DNA of 64,000 bases from Platanthera guangdongensis (GCA_039583875.1 CM077147.1:156449846-156513845), one strand, 5' to 3'. Positions 22,165 through 33,000 are shown, counted from the stretch's first letter. Notes: generated by a model not told the origin, from the letters alone. Numbers and translations: made by a program.

Positions 22165-23157
22165 TTAATAAGACGCACTTGTCCTTTTCTCACTCCTTGG
22201 AGGGCCACTCCAACAATCACGGGTTATATGTCCCTGCTTCCCGCATTTAAAACATGTGTGTGTTTCAACTCGTTCTTGTCCATAGGTTGCCCCTGAAGAA
22301 ACAGTCGAAGGAGTTGGTTCAGCAGGCCTGAACCTTTTCTCATCTCGTCTCCTAAACTCTGATTGTTCCGACTGCGAAGCTTTGAATTCCGGTTTCTCCA
22401 CCGGCAAGCGCTTCTTGTCTTGCACCTATTTTAAATCTTTCTCCAGCGCACGGGCGGTATCTACTAATGCTTGGAAGCCTTGGTTCACCGAACTCGGGAG
22501 TGCCAACCTCAACGCATCACGCAGTCCCTCATAAAATCGATTCGTCTTTCGTGCTTCCTCAGCGAAGGTAGACCCACATAGCACCCCAGTCGCGTAAACT
22601 CATGCAAGTAAGTATTAACATTACTCTCGCCCTGCACCAGACATTGGAACTCATTCTCCATAGCAATCCGCTGCGACATTGGCAAATACTTGGCCAGAAA
22701 TAATCGTGAAAATTCTTCGATCGATATCTCTTCTAATCCTCGACCTGCCAAGTGGTGCAATTCTACTTCATCCCACCAAAGCCTTGAATCGCCTTCCAAT
22801 AGAAAGGTAGCTAAAGTCACATTCTGCGCCTCTACAGTCCAGATTGCTGCCAAAATCCTCTTCACTCTTGTAAGCCAATCTTCCGCCTGCGTTGGGGAAC
22901 CCGTACCACCAAATGTAGGTGGATGAGATTCCATAAACCGCTTTAGTTTCTCATCAGCTGCTTGCTCCTCCACTACAGCTTCAACACGCTCTTGCCTTGC
23001 ACCAGGCCGTACTGGCACCCTTGCAGGCCTTGCCTTCCCAGTAGGCTGTGCATGTAACACTGCGAGCATCGTCTCAGTCACTACACGTGTGGTCTCCGCC
23101 GAGGGAGGTCTAGGCGCCTCAGCTGGTGCCGCAATCTCATCAGAACGCTGGGGCTCA
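22165..23157 (-). pseudogene. gag: gag of the TR-GAG element
   Basis: Retrotransposon gag core FLLEGDSRLWWDEVELHHL and SIEEFSRLFLAKYLPMSQRIAMENEF, then the knuckle CFKCGKQGHITRDCWSG (CX2CX4HX4C). The open frame extends upstream of the first listed Met through an APRPPSAETTR stretch that matches the chromovirus gag N-terminus; no clean ATG is seen there. A frameshift lies near 22500, between the core and the knuckle part. It would make a capsid/nucleocapsid protein able to package RNA; in this copy it is broken. Confidence 0.85.
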
Positions 23158-23332
23158 GACTACCAAGCACTACTCCTCGTCACCTATCAAGGTACAAAAC
23201 ACCTATTACGTCCAGTCCATAAAGACAAACATACAGTGACTACACGCTCACGCTCCTCACGTGCATGTATTATATTTCTAGTGGACATTCTTGAGTTCAA
23301 TTATGTTCTCCCTCCCAAAAATCTCAAACCTG

Positions 23333-23344
23333 GCTCTGATACCA
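23333..23344 (-). other. primer-binding site, tRNA-iMet type, TR-GAG element
   Basis: TGGTATCAGAGC on the minus strand, three bases from the 5' LTR edge. Exact match to the common plant iMet site. Confidence 0.95.
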
Positions 23345-23347
23345 CTT

Positions 23348-25447
23348 TATAACACCTCCATTCATCTCATGGAATATAACGTTGGGTTCGGCCGGGGCCC
23401 CACGCCATATTTCATAGACAAACGGCGGAATTACGTGTGAATATCAAATCTTGTTATACTTGTAGCCTAACTCAGAGCATTCTAGCGCAGCATTTTACGT
23501 TGCAAGAACTCAACATACTGAATGTCCACTAATATATAAACGACACCTTTATATATATAAATCAGGAATGTATACAACGCACACACGCTCACGGCCTTAA
23601 GGCCTTACAAGTAGATCTTTACAAATATACAATTTCATACATTGGCACGCAGACCGGCCATACATGAAATCCAAGAATTCTTTGCACGGCCTTCCAGGGC
23701 CTTTACAGAGCAAGTCTTCATTCCACTCAATTCAATTCAACTCATCATCAACTGCAATTAGACATCCACCCCAAGAGCGGTAAACAAAGCAACGGTCAGC
23801 ATTAGCTGACCAATTATAACGACCCTACCCATTACCAGAGGCAGTGGTTCCTTCCCTGTATGCATTGCCAAACATCTAGCTATCACAACAAGTATCACAA
23901 ATGCTGGGCTCTGCCAGACACTCCGTGCACTCAGGGCACCATACAATGTACCGAACTCCATGGCAACACCACCGGTTAGAGGTTATTAACTTGTTGGCTT
24001 GCCGGTCCTAGTCCACCAATCACGCATGCTGGCGACATTCCACCCAAACCACTCACAGGTGAGAACCTCACGGCAAACTTGAGCATTTCCAAATCAGATA
24101 GACCCACCACTATGGTGCAGCAAGCCGGGTCTATCTCGCGTCCCCCAAGCCGTGCCAACCATCGATCTCCTAAAACAACCAGGGGCAGGTCAGCCTTTCC
24201 AGTGCTCAAACCGTCAGTAGTGCACCACTAGACGCGGGTCGGCTTTCCCTCCTGATTAGCCGCAACTTTTCACTCTCTCAGAGCAATTAGCACTCACCGC
24301 GCTCACACCACAAGGAGCTTACACAAAACATCCAAGATCAACATCAATACCAAAAGAGACTACACTCATAATTCATACGCATCCATACAATACATGGAGT
24401 CTTCTCCGGTTTACCCATAATCATCACCAATCCAGATTAACCACCTGGATGTGCTTCACACAGCATGCCTATGCCGTACTACACACTTCCGGCTCTAGAT
24501 GCAGACTCAACTAGGAATCGCTTGTGCTTTCCACCTCTTGGTGGAGGATTCCATGCTATGCATAAAAAATGACTTCACATGTGCAAGAAGGAGATCGTTA
24601 CCCTTGACGATCACTTTGGAGCCATGAATTAGCCGGATGGAAATCACCGCCATGGCTTTGCCTCCACGAATTCGCACTCGGCTCACGAATCAGCCCGCTG
24701 AAGCTTCTCCGGCAGCCGTCTCCCTTCTTCCTTTCCTTCCTCTCTCTCTCCCTAGCTCTTGATAAAGGGGAATGAATGAAAGATAAGCCTTCCAATCTCA
24801 ATCTTATATCAGCAGGGAAGGGCCTGGACCCTTGGATCCAGGATGAAGGAAATGAATGGCCTTAATTTGCCCAGAAATAAGCTGAACATGTCCTGACACG
24901 CCCTGTAACACACCCGTGTCACAGGTCATGTACCTTAAGCGGCACACAACCGACTTATCCAGAACAGGACACAGCCATGTGATACGCCCGTGTCATATGA
25001 CTGACACGCCCGTGTCACACAGTACACACCCGTGTAGCATGGCGTGTTCCTCATGCACTACACTACCAACTCAACCCGAATGGGACACGGCCATGGGACA
25101 CGCCCGTGTCCCAGGCCGTGTGCCCCAAGACACACCCGTGTCCACTTACACACGCATCCCTGGCTGATTCAGAGGAGGACACGCCCTGTGACACGCCCGT
25201 GTCCCAGGCCATGTGCTCAACCTGACTTGTCGTTCAACGATCGTTGAGCGCAGTTCGTCGACTAGAGGGGGACACTCCCTCTAACACGCCCATGTCACAG
25301 GGCGCGTTCCCTCTCGAGAACTTCTCGAGTGTATTTCATCGAGCACTCGAGATGCTGCTTAACCCGAGCATGACACGCCCTGGGACACGCCCGTGTCCCA
25401 GGCCGTGTTACCCAACCTGAACCCAAATTGGGATTTGGGGTGTTATA
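23348..25447 (-). repeat. TR-GAG 5' LTR (2,100 bp)
   Basis: Copy of 19536-21637. Its terminal dinucleotides are mutated: TATAAC at 23348 where the other copy has TGTAAC, and TGTTATA at 25447 where the other has TGTTACA. The palindrome array lies at about 24890-25410. Confidence 0.9.
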
Positions 25448-26408
25448 TGCAGCGCAATTGGTGATGAGAGTTGAAATAACTCCATAGTTATGCGTGCTCT
25501 AGCTGGAGTAGTACTGGGATGGATGACCTCCTGGGAAGTCCATGTGGTGCTCGCTTGACTATCGAGTTTACCTCATCAAAGGGAGGCTGCGGCCACCAAC
25601 AACCTGCCTGTGGAGGAAGAGGGGTTGGGGTGCTGGGGCTGCAGCCCGGTAACATGCTCGTTAATAGGCCACCCGGCTGTAGTGGAGAGGTGTTACAGAT
25701 GATTCCTTTTCCTTGAGTGAGGGGGCTGGGACACCAAACACAAATGGTACAGGATGGGCCATCTGTATTTCCTCATATTGGGTCTTAAAGGCACTCAATC
25801 CCATCCCCTTCCTTCAATTATACCTGTGAACATTTTTGTTCACACTATTGGATCTTCACAATTTATGATACGTTAGGGAAAGGAAATAATCCACTTAGTA
25901 AAATTGACTAATGGTTTGTGACATCCCCCTCTAGGAGCCCCAATCACAGTAGCTTATGTAGTTCTACCCCTTTTCGGTGATCCGTAAGATGGAGATAGAG
26001 ATGCCCGCAGTCATAAACCTTGTCCCGTACCCCATCCCCGTAGTAGAGTAGATGCTCAGAAATTTGAGCACCTGCCTATATTTCGTGACCCTTACTGGTA
26101 TTAAGGGTATGTAGTAGATATAGTTATTGGGGCTTATAGTAGCCCCAATTTTGACTAATGATATGTGATTAGCCTTAGCTTTTTGAAGGGCATGTTTAGC
26201 CCTATTCTTTCATTATATCAAATCTTTTGGTATATATATGGTTGTGAATTAGACTCCATACTTATATCTTACTTTATTCGGTTATAGATTGGTGTGAATT
26301 TGATGTAATGATAACACGCCTTATAGGCCATGTGACATACTGTAGAGGTTACCACTTTAGCTAATACTACCGCATGGAAACTTCCCTAAGCATAAAAACC
26401 CCTCGGTC
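25448..26408. other. unassigned sequence between elements
   Basis: I recognise no gene or repeat here. The first ~270 bp are GC-rich with no coding signal; the rest is AT-rich. It is not a continuation of copia-B gag. Confidence 0.5.
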
Positions 26409-27075
26409 GTGGACAATTACCAAGGTTCTTACATTGAATTCTGCAAATAACTGGGAATAGATATTCAATTTGCTTTTGTGCATCATCCTAGAAGCAATGA
26501 TCAATTAATGGTCTCAAACAAGCTGTTCATCAACCTCTTGATGAAAAAGGTCGAGAATCTGAAGGGAAACTTGGTGGAGCACCTCCCTTTGGTCTTATGG
26601 GATTTGAGAATCACTCCTAATTCTCCAACCGGAGAGACACATTTCAAGTTTTCTCATGTCTTTGAGGTTCTCATTATAGTGGATTTTGAAGTCCTGAGCT
26701 CAAAAGTGGTCATGACAGAAGGAGATGATGATTGGAACCTTTAAAATAAAGAAGCTTAAAGGATTTCCCTTGAATACATAAAAGAGTTTCAAGACCTTGT
26801 TTTAGCCAGGAAAGAAGTGATCAAGAGGAGGATGGGAAAGCACTTTGATAAGAACATTTACATCAAGCAGTTTCAGGCAGGAGACCTCATCTTGAAGAAG
26901 GTTATTGAAACAATGAGATCTTCATCCGTCGAGAAGCTCAGCCAGAATTGGGAAGATTCATTCATCATGCTAGATTCACTGATCAAGACTGGAGGATAGC
27001 ACGTAAATACTCATGAGGGTGAACTACTCGGAAGCACTTATAGCGGTGATGACCTGAAAATATTTTACCCATATG
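26409..27075 (+). pseudogene. Ty3/gypsy (Tat-like) integrase C-terminal remnant
   Basis: A plus-strand frame starting VDNYQGSYIEFCK and continuing after an in-frame TAA as FAFVHHPRSNDQ, then LPLVLWDLRITPNSPTGE. This matches the last third of a gypsy integrase core: the D-N-G region, the HP.SNGQ region where the catalytic Glu would follow, and the WAYRTTPHSSTGETPF region. Further on, FQAGDLILKKV ... KLSQNWE ... DDLKIFYP matches the post-integrase tail of Tat-lineage pol. Several stops. No LTR or RT is found nearby, so it is a fragment. Confidence 0.8.
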
Positions 27076-27736
27076 AAGGGGTAGGGTACGTTTATTTGTT
27101 CTTGAGTACACTCATATATATGAAAACATGCCCTTCCTACCAAGTTCTAATGTTTGTGTTCCACTTCATAAAAGTATCTCAAACATGCATAATTAGGCGA
27201 AAAGTAATCTCTATGATTGGGTTGGGGAATAAGCCTCTGACTTCACTTAGATAAAACCCAGAGCGAATAGTGGGAAAGTGTGTCAAATTTATAATGCTTC
27301 TTCCTAAGTCCAAGCCTCCGCACTAATGACAGTGATCATCTCCACCTTGCATGTTGGCTAACAATCCCCTGTGCACACTTCCCATCTGTCCGGAGATGTT
27401 ATCAGGAGAGAGTCTTGAGCATACCTCCCAACTCGATTAAGAGAATATCATTTTTATTTTCTTCGAGATATCAACAAAGACATCCTCAGTCTCGAAATAG
27501 TTGGAAGAACAATACGGGATCAGAAATCTTTTTAAATTAAACTTAATTATATTTCTCTCAGTCATAAGATTATGTGTGATTAACTCTCTTTTATTACTGA
27601 GTGACAAGGAAAAGATCCTCTGAGAAGGAAGCAGGAAAAAGTTAAGATAAAGACCTTGAGTGTGTGTGTCCAATAGGACACCCAAGTGTCACTTCCCCAT
27701 CTTTGTTCCTTCATCTTTTCAGCAAAAAGTAGGATG
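27076..27736. other. unassigned AT-rich sequence left of copia-C
   Basis: No gene recognised. A stretch at about 27647-27682 (AAAGACCTTGAGTGTGTGTG) resembles the right flank of copia-C at 40917-40950, so the pre-insertion locus probably held a short local duplication. Confidence 0.5.
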
Positions 27737-27741
27737 AAGAC
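27737..27741. repeat. target site duplication AAGAC (copia-C, left)
   Basis: AAGAC here and at 40917-40921 flank the TG...CA ends of copia-C exactly. Confidence 0.95.
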
Positions 27742-27921
27742 TGAAAGATATGGTACCTAAACACCTAGAGGGGGGGGGGGGTGAATAGGTGACCAAAACC
27801 TTTTTAAAACTTTGTTGACAGCACAACAGTTTATAACACAGATTTCTGAATAAGTTCACACAGCAAACACAGCAATTCACAACACAGCACAATCACAGCA
27901 CAGAATACACAAGATTTTATA

Positions 27922-27983
27922 GTGGTTCCCCAATCTTTGGGTACATCCACTTTCCCCCTTCGCCTATCTAGCAGTGTACTAGA
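27922..27983 (-). other. two conserved stem-loops in LTR leader, copia-C 3' LTR
   Basis: Hairpin 1 (27922-27950) has arms GTGG/CCAC and CCCAA/TTGGG; hairpin 2 (27967-27983) pairs TCTAG with CTAGA. Same order and spacing as in copia-A and -D; repeated at 39002-39064 in the 5' LTR. Confidence 0.65.
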
Positions 27984-28042
27984 TTCGGCCAAACTTCTCC
28001 ACTAGCTCAGAACCCAACTAGGTTCCTACCTCAGGCCCAATG

Positions 28043-28124
28043 CCTTACACTCAGCCAAAAGGCCTACACTCAGCCACCCAGGCCTACACTCAGCCAATTA
28101 AGGCCTACACTCAGAGTTCTTCAA
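28043..28124 (-). repeat. short tandem repeats in LTR leader
   Basis: Four or five imperfect units built on GGCCTACACTCAGCC, 17-22 bp apart, in the transcribed leader. Related CTACA/CTCAG or CTCGG repeats occupy the same place in copia-A (about 7195-7370) and copia-D (about 51490-51625). Also at 39122-39203. Confidence 0.75.
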
Positions 28125-28615
28125 CTCCTACACTCAGGCAATCAAGCCCTACCCTCAGCCTTTATAATATAGGCTTACAATTCTCTCAGATCCAATGGAT
28201 CCTACAAGTTAAAATAGAAATACAATTGCTAACTCTACAACTCAGAAAATAAGAGAGGAGTTGAGAGTTTCTTGAAGAGTTCTTGGAAGAACTCAGTTAG
28301 ATCCAAACTGACTTAGCTTCCTTCAAAGCTTCTTGATTAGAACTGAATTAGTCTGAATCTTCTGCAGTTGTTCCTTGACCTCTGCTTCTTGAAATCCAGA
28401 TGACTCTGAATTCTTCTTCTCAGCCTTAGTTCCAAAGACTGAATACTTGGTTGGAGCTCTCTCTCTCCAACTTCTTAGATCTGCCGATGCACAGCAAGAT
28501 CTTCTTGTGTTGACACTCAATATACCACTTTTACAAAGATCTGAACTCTCTCTATCAAAACTTTTTCAACCACTTCTATATTACTTCATCAATCTTGGTC
28601 TGTAAACTATGGGTG

Positions 28616-28627
28616 CCTATTTATAGG
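28616..28627 (-). promoter_or_regulatory. LTR TATA box, copia-C 3' LTR
   Basis: CCTATAAATAGG, itself a near-palindrome, ~150 bp downstream of the palindrome array on the element strand. Duplicate at 39697-39708. Confidence 0.8.
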
Positions 28628-28779
28628 CTTCCTTCATGGTAACCGGCTGGTCCGGTTCATAACAGACTTCTGATATTTCTGACAGTTGATGTAGACCGGC
28701 TGGATCGGCAGCTGTCTTGTCAACCAGTCACTTCTTGAAATTCTCTAACTGTCAGATAGTGTCGAGACTTTCTGTTCTT

Positions 28780-29692
28780 AAGTGTCGACACTTATAGACC
28801 AAGTGTCGACACATGTTGTGTAAGTGTCGACACAAGTCTACAAGGTGTCGACACAATTCCTTGTATGTCTCGACACAGATTCTTCTGCATGTGTCGACAC
28901 TGAAATTGAGTGTCGACACAAGTACTTGTACTTCATTCTTTAACTGTATCCTTCTAAGTGTCGACACATGTTCTTTGTGTCGACACATCTTTATGTGTTG
29001 AAACTGTCAAGTGTCGACACTACTTCTTGGTGTCGACACAAGTCTTCAATCTTGATTCTTCAGCTGAGTGTCGACACATTCCCTTAGTGTTGACACTTGT
29101 ACTTAGAATATTTTGTAACTTTTCTGTTCTTTGCTAAGTGTCGACACAGCTCCTTGTGTCGACACTTTCATCAAGTGTAGAGTCTTCAACTAAGTGTCGA
29201 CACATTGTGCTGAGTGTCGACACTTTCTTCAACTACTGACTCTTCAGCATAGTGTCGACACATTGTGTTGAGTGTCGACACTTTCTTCAAATACTGAGTC
29301 TTTAGCTAAGTGTCGACACATTGTGCTGGGTGTCGACACTTTCTTTAAGTGTTGACTCTTCTGCATAGTGTCGACACATTGTGTTGAGTGTCGACACTTG
29401 TACTTAGATTCTGCAGACTTTTGCTGAGTGTCGACACAACTCCAAGTGTCGACACTTTCTGGTGTTGACTCAGCTCTTCTAGGTGTCGACACTTCTGCTA
29501 AGTGTCGACACAGCTTTTCTGCATTCTTCTACACTGAGTGTCGACACAGCTCCAAGTGTCGACACTTTCTGACTGGTGTCGACTCTTCTTCCCAGGTGTC
29601 GACACAATGACTCCAAGTGTCGACACTGCTTGTCTGGGTGTCGACACAAGCTTTCTCAAGTGTCGACACTTTCCCTCTGGGTGTCGACACAT
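28780..29692 (-). promoter_or_regulatory. U3 array of GTGTCGACAC, copia-C 3' LTR
   Basis: My count is about 32 exact copies of GTGTCGACAC in ~0.9 kb, plus several one-base variants (GTGTTGACAC, GTCTCGACAC, GTGTCGACTC). Spacing ranges from ~16 to ~60 bp, with some paired copies 18-25 bp apart. The array ends 150 bp before the TATA box, which is where enhancers sit in a U3. Each copy holds one central CpG. Confidence 0.9.
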
Positions 29693-29835
29693 GGACTTAG
29701 AAATTCTTAGCTTCAGTCTAGTGAATACCTAACCTGCACAAGTAACTCAAACACACATCAAATACACTATGATGTATATCATTGAGTTAGGTGAGGCTTC
29801 TTCAAATCAGGTATATTTGACCAATGTACCCAACA

Positions 29836-29849
29836 ATCTCCCCCTATTT
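29836..29849 (-). other. polypurine tract, copia-C
   Basis: AAATAGGGGGAGAT on the minus strand directly abuts the 3' LTR start. It fits the A-rich/GGGGGAGA tract of plant copia elements. Confidence 0.9.
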
Positions 29850-30138
29850 GGAGAAGTCATAACCCTTAGTCAATGATATACACCACTCATAATTAAAAAT
29901 TATAAAATGATGTAAAACAGGTATATGTCAACAGAGTTAAACTTAAACATGTAATAAAGCACACATGTATACTCATACAGCATTACAGAACAAACAAGAA
30001 TTAGACACATTCTACTGAACAATCATGAAATATATATTTATCAAAAATTGTTCATACATTGCTTTGCAATCTATTTTCAAAGATTTACAATAATGTTTAG
30101 ATGTAACAGATTACAACATTCTTCAGTCTAAGCTTAGT
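29850..30138. other. AT-rich 3' untranslated stretch between ORF3 and 3' LTR, copia-C
   Basis: About 290 bp without coding signal; nothing further recognised. Confidence 0.7.
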
Positions 30139-32985
30139 CTAATTCTGCTCTGGTTCTTTTATAACTATGCCTTTTCCAGCTTGCACTTTGGCCTTTACAG
30201 CAGCAGCAGCAGCAGGCTCAGCATCAGCAGGCTTCTTGCCTTTGGAGTCCTTCTTTTTCTGTTCTTCAGCCTTGATTTTTTGTCTCTCAAAGTAATGATA
30301 GGGCTTAGGAAAGTACTTGCTAGGCTCCACAGCTGTTGGAGGTAGCTTTCCTAACTTAGCCTTCCTTCTATGTTGGACAATGGCTTCCTGCCTACTCTCA
30401 TGCTTCCTCCATTCTGCCTCTGAGAACCACTTGTTCCTCTCATGTGCATTGTCCTTGGCTGCTTTCCAGGCTGTGAGAATGATGTTCCTAGAAGTAGGGC
30501 TCCATTGTTCAAAATCTGGTTTTTGCTCAGCCAGTTCCCTGAACTTCTTCTTTGACAGCCTAGTCTCTTCTTCTTTGTCCAAAGCCTCTTGCATAGCTGC
30601 TGTAATAGGTTGAACAACCTTTTCCAGAACAATATTAGGCTTACCAGCAGTTGGACTATACATTGTGCTTACATCAGCATGAACCATGTCAAAATCTGGA
30701 GGTGGATAGATCACCTGAGCTACTTCCTGTTGCTCACCTCCAAGATATGCACTTTGAATACCAGATTCAGCTACATTATCATCATCACACAGGGGAGGAT
30801 AGCCCAGTGTAGCTCTGATGGAATTAGAAATCCATTTGGCATGGTCAGAGCTAGCTTTGACTAACACCCTCTCCCCCTTTATGACTTCTTGTTCAACATG
30901 GTCTCTTACATCATCCTTTTGGAATCTTATCTGACTGTCCAAGTACCTGATTCCTTCCTTAAAATAAGGTCTAAGCTTGGTAAGCTGTTCAGAAATGACC
31001 TTCTGGGAATCCTTGATTGCAGTCTTGACAGCAGCAAGTTCTTCTTGAAAAGCTTTATCAAATTCAGCCTTGGCAGCAGCAGAGGAGGTTGATGGTTCAT
31101 CAGACTTACTCTTCAGTGCAGTGACTATTGCATTGTGGGATGCAGTCAAATTATCATTCATTCTGAGTTGATTCTCCAGCACATAGCCTTGCTTTAGTGC
31201 TATATCATCTACTTTGTCTTTTATCTGCTTTTGATGTTTAGCCAGGAATACTACTGCATTTCCACCCTTGTAGAAGCATTCATTCATTTCCTTCTTATTC
31301 AGGTTCATCTCAAACCTGATTGACTTGATATCTTGAGCTAAATCAAACTGTAAAGACTTGTGGCCTTCATCAATATATGTCTCTATAGCCCTCCTTTGCT
31401 CATCCAGCTTAACTTGCATTGCTACCATGAGGCTACTGTAATCTGTTGATGGAGCTTGTTGGACTAGTGAGTGTTGAGCAACAGTTTGTAGAGCTTTCTT
31501 ATAGCTCTGACTCCTTCTTTTGAAGACAAAGAACTTCTTCTTCTTATCTTGCTCAGCTTCATCTTCCTCAGAGTCTGAAGTACTGGCAATATCAACCCTG
31601 TCCTTAGGGCTTGATGATTTTTCAGCTTGCACATCTTGTGCCTTCTCAGTGTCTAGCCTGATAGGCTCTTCCTGAACTTCCAGATTCTCCCCCTCAGCAG
31701 CAGCATCCTTCTCTTCATCAGCAGCATTCTTTTCCATGTCAAAATCATCTTGATCTAAATTCAGAAATAGATCTTCCATTGTATATTCTGGGGGTGACTG
31801 TGCAGGAGATGTACTGGTTTCATCAACTACTTTATCAGGAACTTGTGGCACAACAGCAGATGTGTCCTGAAGAACAACATCTGGTGCTTGGTTTGCTTGC
31901 TGAGTTTGCTGATGAATATCAGACAAATCAGAATCTATTATAGAAAAATCTAAAGTATTGAGGTCAGAAAGTACCTCTTGGATAATAAGTGTAGCCTGCT
32001 CACTCTCCAGTGTAGATGGTTCTTCTACACCTGGCAGCTCCCCCTGGCTTGGATCCCTAGGGATGGGGCTAGTATGAGGCAGCTCCCCCTGAATCTCAGC
32101 CACATCTTGACCAGCTGGGGTCTTTTCTACTATCTCCTCCTCTTGATTATCAGGTGTGAACACCACCTGTTCTTCACTTCCAGAATTGCTTGAGGACACT
32201 TGGGCCACAACAGCAGTTTTTCTTTTCTTCCTGGGAGGAGAATCTTTCTTAGAAGCTTGCTTCTCAGGGGTGGTCAATTCCTTTGACAGCACCCTTTCCC
32301 ACCTGGAGAATATCCTTGAATCCATTCTCCTCATGTGATTGATTTTAGTTCCAGCAGCAGTGCTCATTACCTCTGGAATTGATCCAGCCAGGTAGAGACT
32401 TAGTATCCTGCCCAGATTGGGCTTCTTCAGACTTTCCTTCACTTTCTCAAATACAATCATAGACCAGTCTGTTTTGAGGTTGAAGATGATTCTGGTCATA
32501 ATACTGAACATAGAGGCTGACACCCTGTCATGCCCTCCAGTTTTACTGAGAATGACCTTGCCTACTATCTCAGACAGAAATTTTCCTTGAATGTTCATGC
32601 CTTTTCTGTTAAAGACAGAACCTATTTTCATCTTAGAATCAAGACCACACCAGACCAAAGCTTCCCTGGTCTTGGATGTAGAAATTTCTTCTTCTTCTTG
32701 AGTCTTAGGTAGCTGAAGTACCTTTCTCAGACTTTTGGGTGATACCTTGACCTTGGTTCCATGCACTCTGGATTTGATTCTGTATCCAGAGTCATCCACA
32801 GTTGCTCCAGTAAGAAATTCAAGCACCTCTTTCTTCCATATCTTGGATGGTTCTGAAACCAAGTACTCCAAGCCTGAATCGGTGACTAGGGTTACCACCG
32901 ACTTGATTTCTTGATCGCCATCGTCAAAAGCACCTCGCACGAGCTCATACCCTTCGTTAACATTCTCCTCGAGCTTGGGAGCCAT
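30139..32985 (-). CDS. ORF3: intact 948-aa Sirevirus accessory (env-position) protein, copia-C
   Basis: Start chosen at the ATG 32983-32985 (MAPKLEENVNEGYELV), which matches copia-A and lies 98 bp after a TATA-like box; the frame is open 28 codons further upstream. Residues 1-~230 are the conserved block shared with copia-A and copia-D (LRKVLQLPK, VVWCGLDS-like region, LKTDWSMIVFEKVKESL, GRILSLYLAG, RWERVL). A basic NLS-like cluster PPRKKRKT follows at ~250, then an acidic Pro/Ser/Gln-rich region to ~510, a second basic cluster (KKKKFFVFKRRSQSYKK), a coiled-coil-rich stretch ~540-730, and a C-terminal block with WSPTSRNIILTAWKAA, KYFPKPYHYFERQ and a Lys/Ala-rich tail. I see no signal peptide or membrane segment, so an envelope function is doubtful. 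Function unknown; a nuclear or DNA-associated role is inferred. The N-block resembles the 'putative plant transposon protein' family by memory only. Confidence 0.85.
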   Translation of the reverse strand: MAPKLEENVNEGYELVRGAFDDGDQEIKSVVTLVTDSGLEYLVSEPSKIWKKEVLEFLTGATVDDSGYRIKSRVHGTKVKVSPKSLRKVLQLPKTQEEEEISTSKTREALVWCGLDSKMKIGSVFNRKGMNIQGKFLSEIVGKVILSKTGGHDRVSASMFSIMTRIIFNLKTDWSMIVFEKVKESLKKPNLGRILSLYLAGSIPEVMSTAAGTKINHMRRMDSRIFSRWERVLSKELTTPEKQASKKDSPPRKKRKTAVVAQVSSSNSGSEEQVVFTPDNQEEEIVEKTPAGQDVAEIQGELPHTSPIPRDPSQGELPGVEEPSTLESEQATLIIQEVLSDLNTLDFSIIDSDLSDIHQQTQQANQAPDVVLQDTSAVVPQVPDKVVDETSTSPAQSPPEYTMEDLFLNLDQDDFDMEKNAADEEKDAAAEGENLEVQEEPIRLDTEKAQDVQAEKSSSPKDRVDIASTSDSEEDEAEQDKKKKFFVFKRRSQSYKKALQTVAQHSLVQQAPSTDYSSLMVAMQVKLDEQRRAIETYIDEGHKSLQFDLAQDIKSIRFEMNLNKKEMNECFYKGGNAVVFLAKHQKQIKDKVDDIALKQGYVLENQLRMNDNLTASHNAIVTALKSKSDEPSTSSAAAKAEFDKAFQEELAAVKTAIKDSQKVISEQLTKLRPYFKEGIRYLDSQIRFQKDDVRDHVEQEVIKGERVLVKASSDHAKWISNSIRATLGYPPLCDDDNVAESGIQSAYLGGEQQEVAQVIYPPPDFDMVHADVSTMYSPTAGKPNIVLEKVVQPITAAMQEALDKEEETRLSKKKFRELAEQKPDFEQWSPTSRNIILTAWKAAKDNAHERNKWFSEAEWRKHESRQEAIVQHRRKAKLGKLPPTAVEPSKYFPKPYHYFERQKIKAEEQKKKDSKGKKPADAEPAAAAAVKAKVQAGKGIVIKEPEQN

Positions 32986-33000
32986 TAGGGTTTGAAGATT

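Larger units (their letters stand above)
19536..25447 (-). mobile_element. Gag-only LTR element (TR-GAG type), Tekay-like gag
   Basis: 5.9 kb: LTRs at 19536-21637 and 23348-25447 and a 1.7-kb interior carrying only gag, an iMet primer site (23333-23344) and a purine tract (21638-21652), all on the minus strand. There is no protease, RT or integrase and no room for them. Gag is homologous to that of the chromovirus at 41270-50337, and both LTR sets carry ACACG...CGTGT palindromes. A related autonomous element probably supplied pol. I could not find a matching 5-bp duplication: GATGA on the left, TGCAG on the right. Confidence 0.85.
27742..29835 (-). repeat. copia-C 3' LTR (2,094 bp)
   Basis: Edges TGAAAGATAT...CCCAACA on plus. 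On the element strand: TGTTGGGTACAT start, U3 palindrome array (29690-28780), TATA (28616-28627), leader with CTACACTCAG repeats (28043-28124), two hairpins (27922-27983) and a 12-base C-run (27770-27781). Confidence 0.96.

Noticed and set aside
26478..26744. Host gene on plus strand
   Set aside because: The sequence matches the end of a gypsy integrase with in-frame stops on both sides; a retroelement fragment explains it.
28780..29692. CRISPR-like array (short repeats with ~20-40-bp spacers)
   Set aside because: Repeats are 10-bp palindromes, spacers vary in length and resemble each other, the array is inside a plant LTR and no cas genes exist.
28752..29732. Open frames through the palindrome arrays (peptides rich in CRH, VSTP, VDT)
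   Set aside because: They come from translating a short repeat that lacks stop codons. The same type of frame appears on both strands and in every array; there is no domain or codon signal.
30139..32985. Viral envelope glycoprotein
   Set aside because: Position after pol fits 'env-like', but no signal peptide, membrane span or Cys pattern is visible; I call it ORF3 of unknown function.
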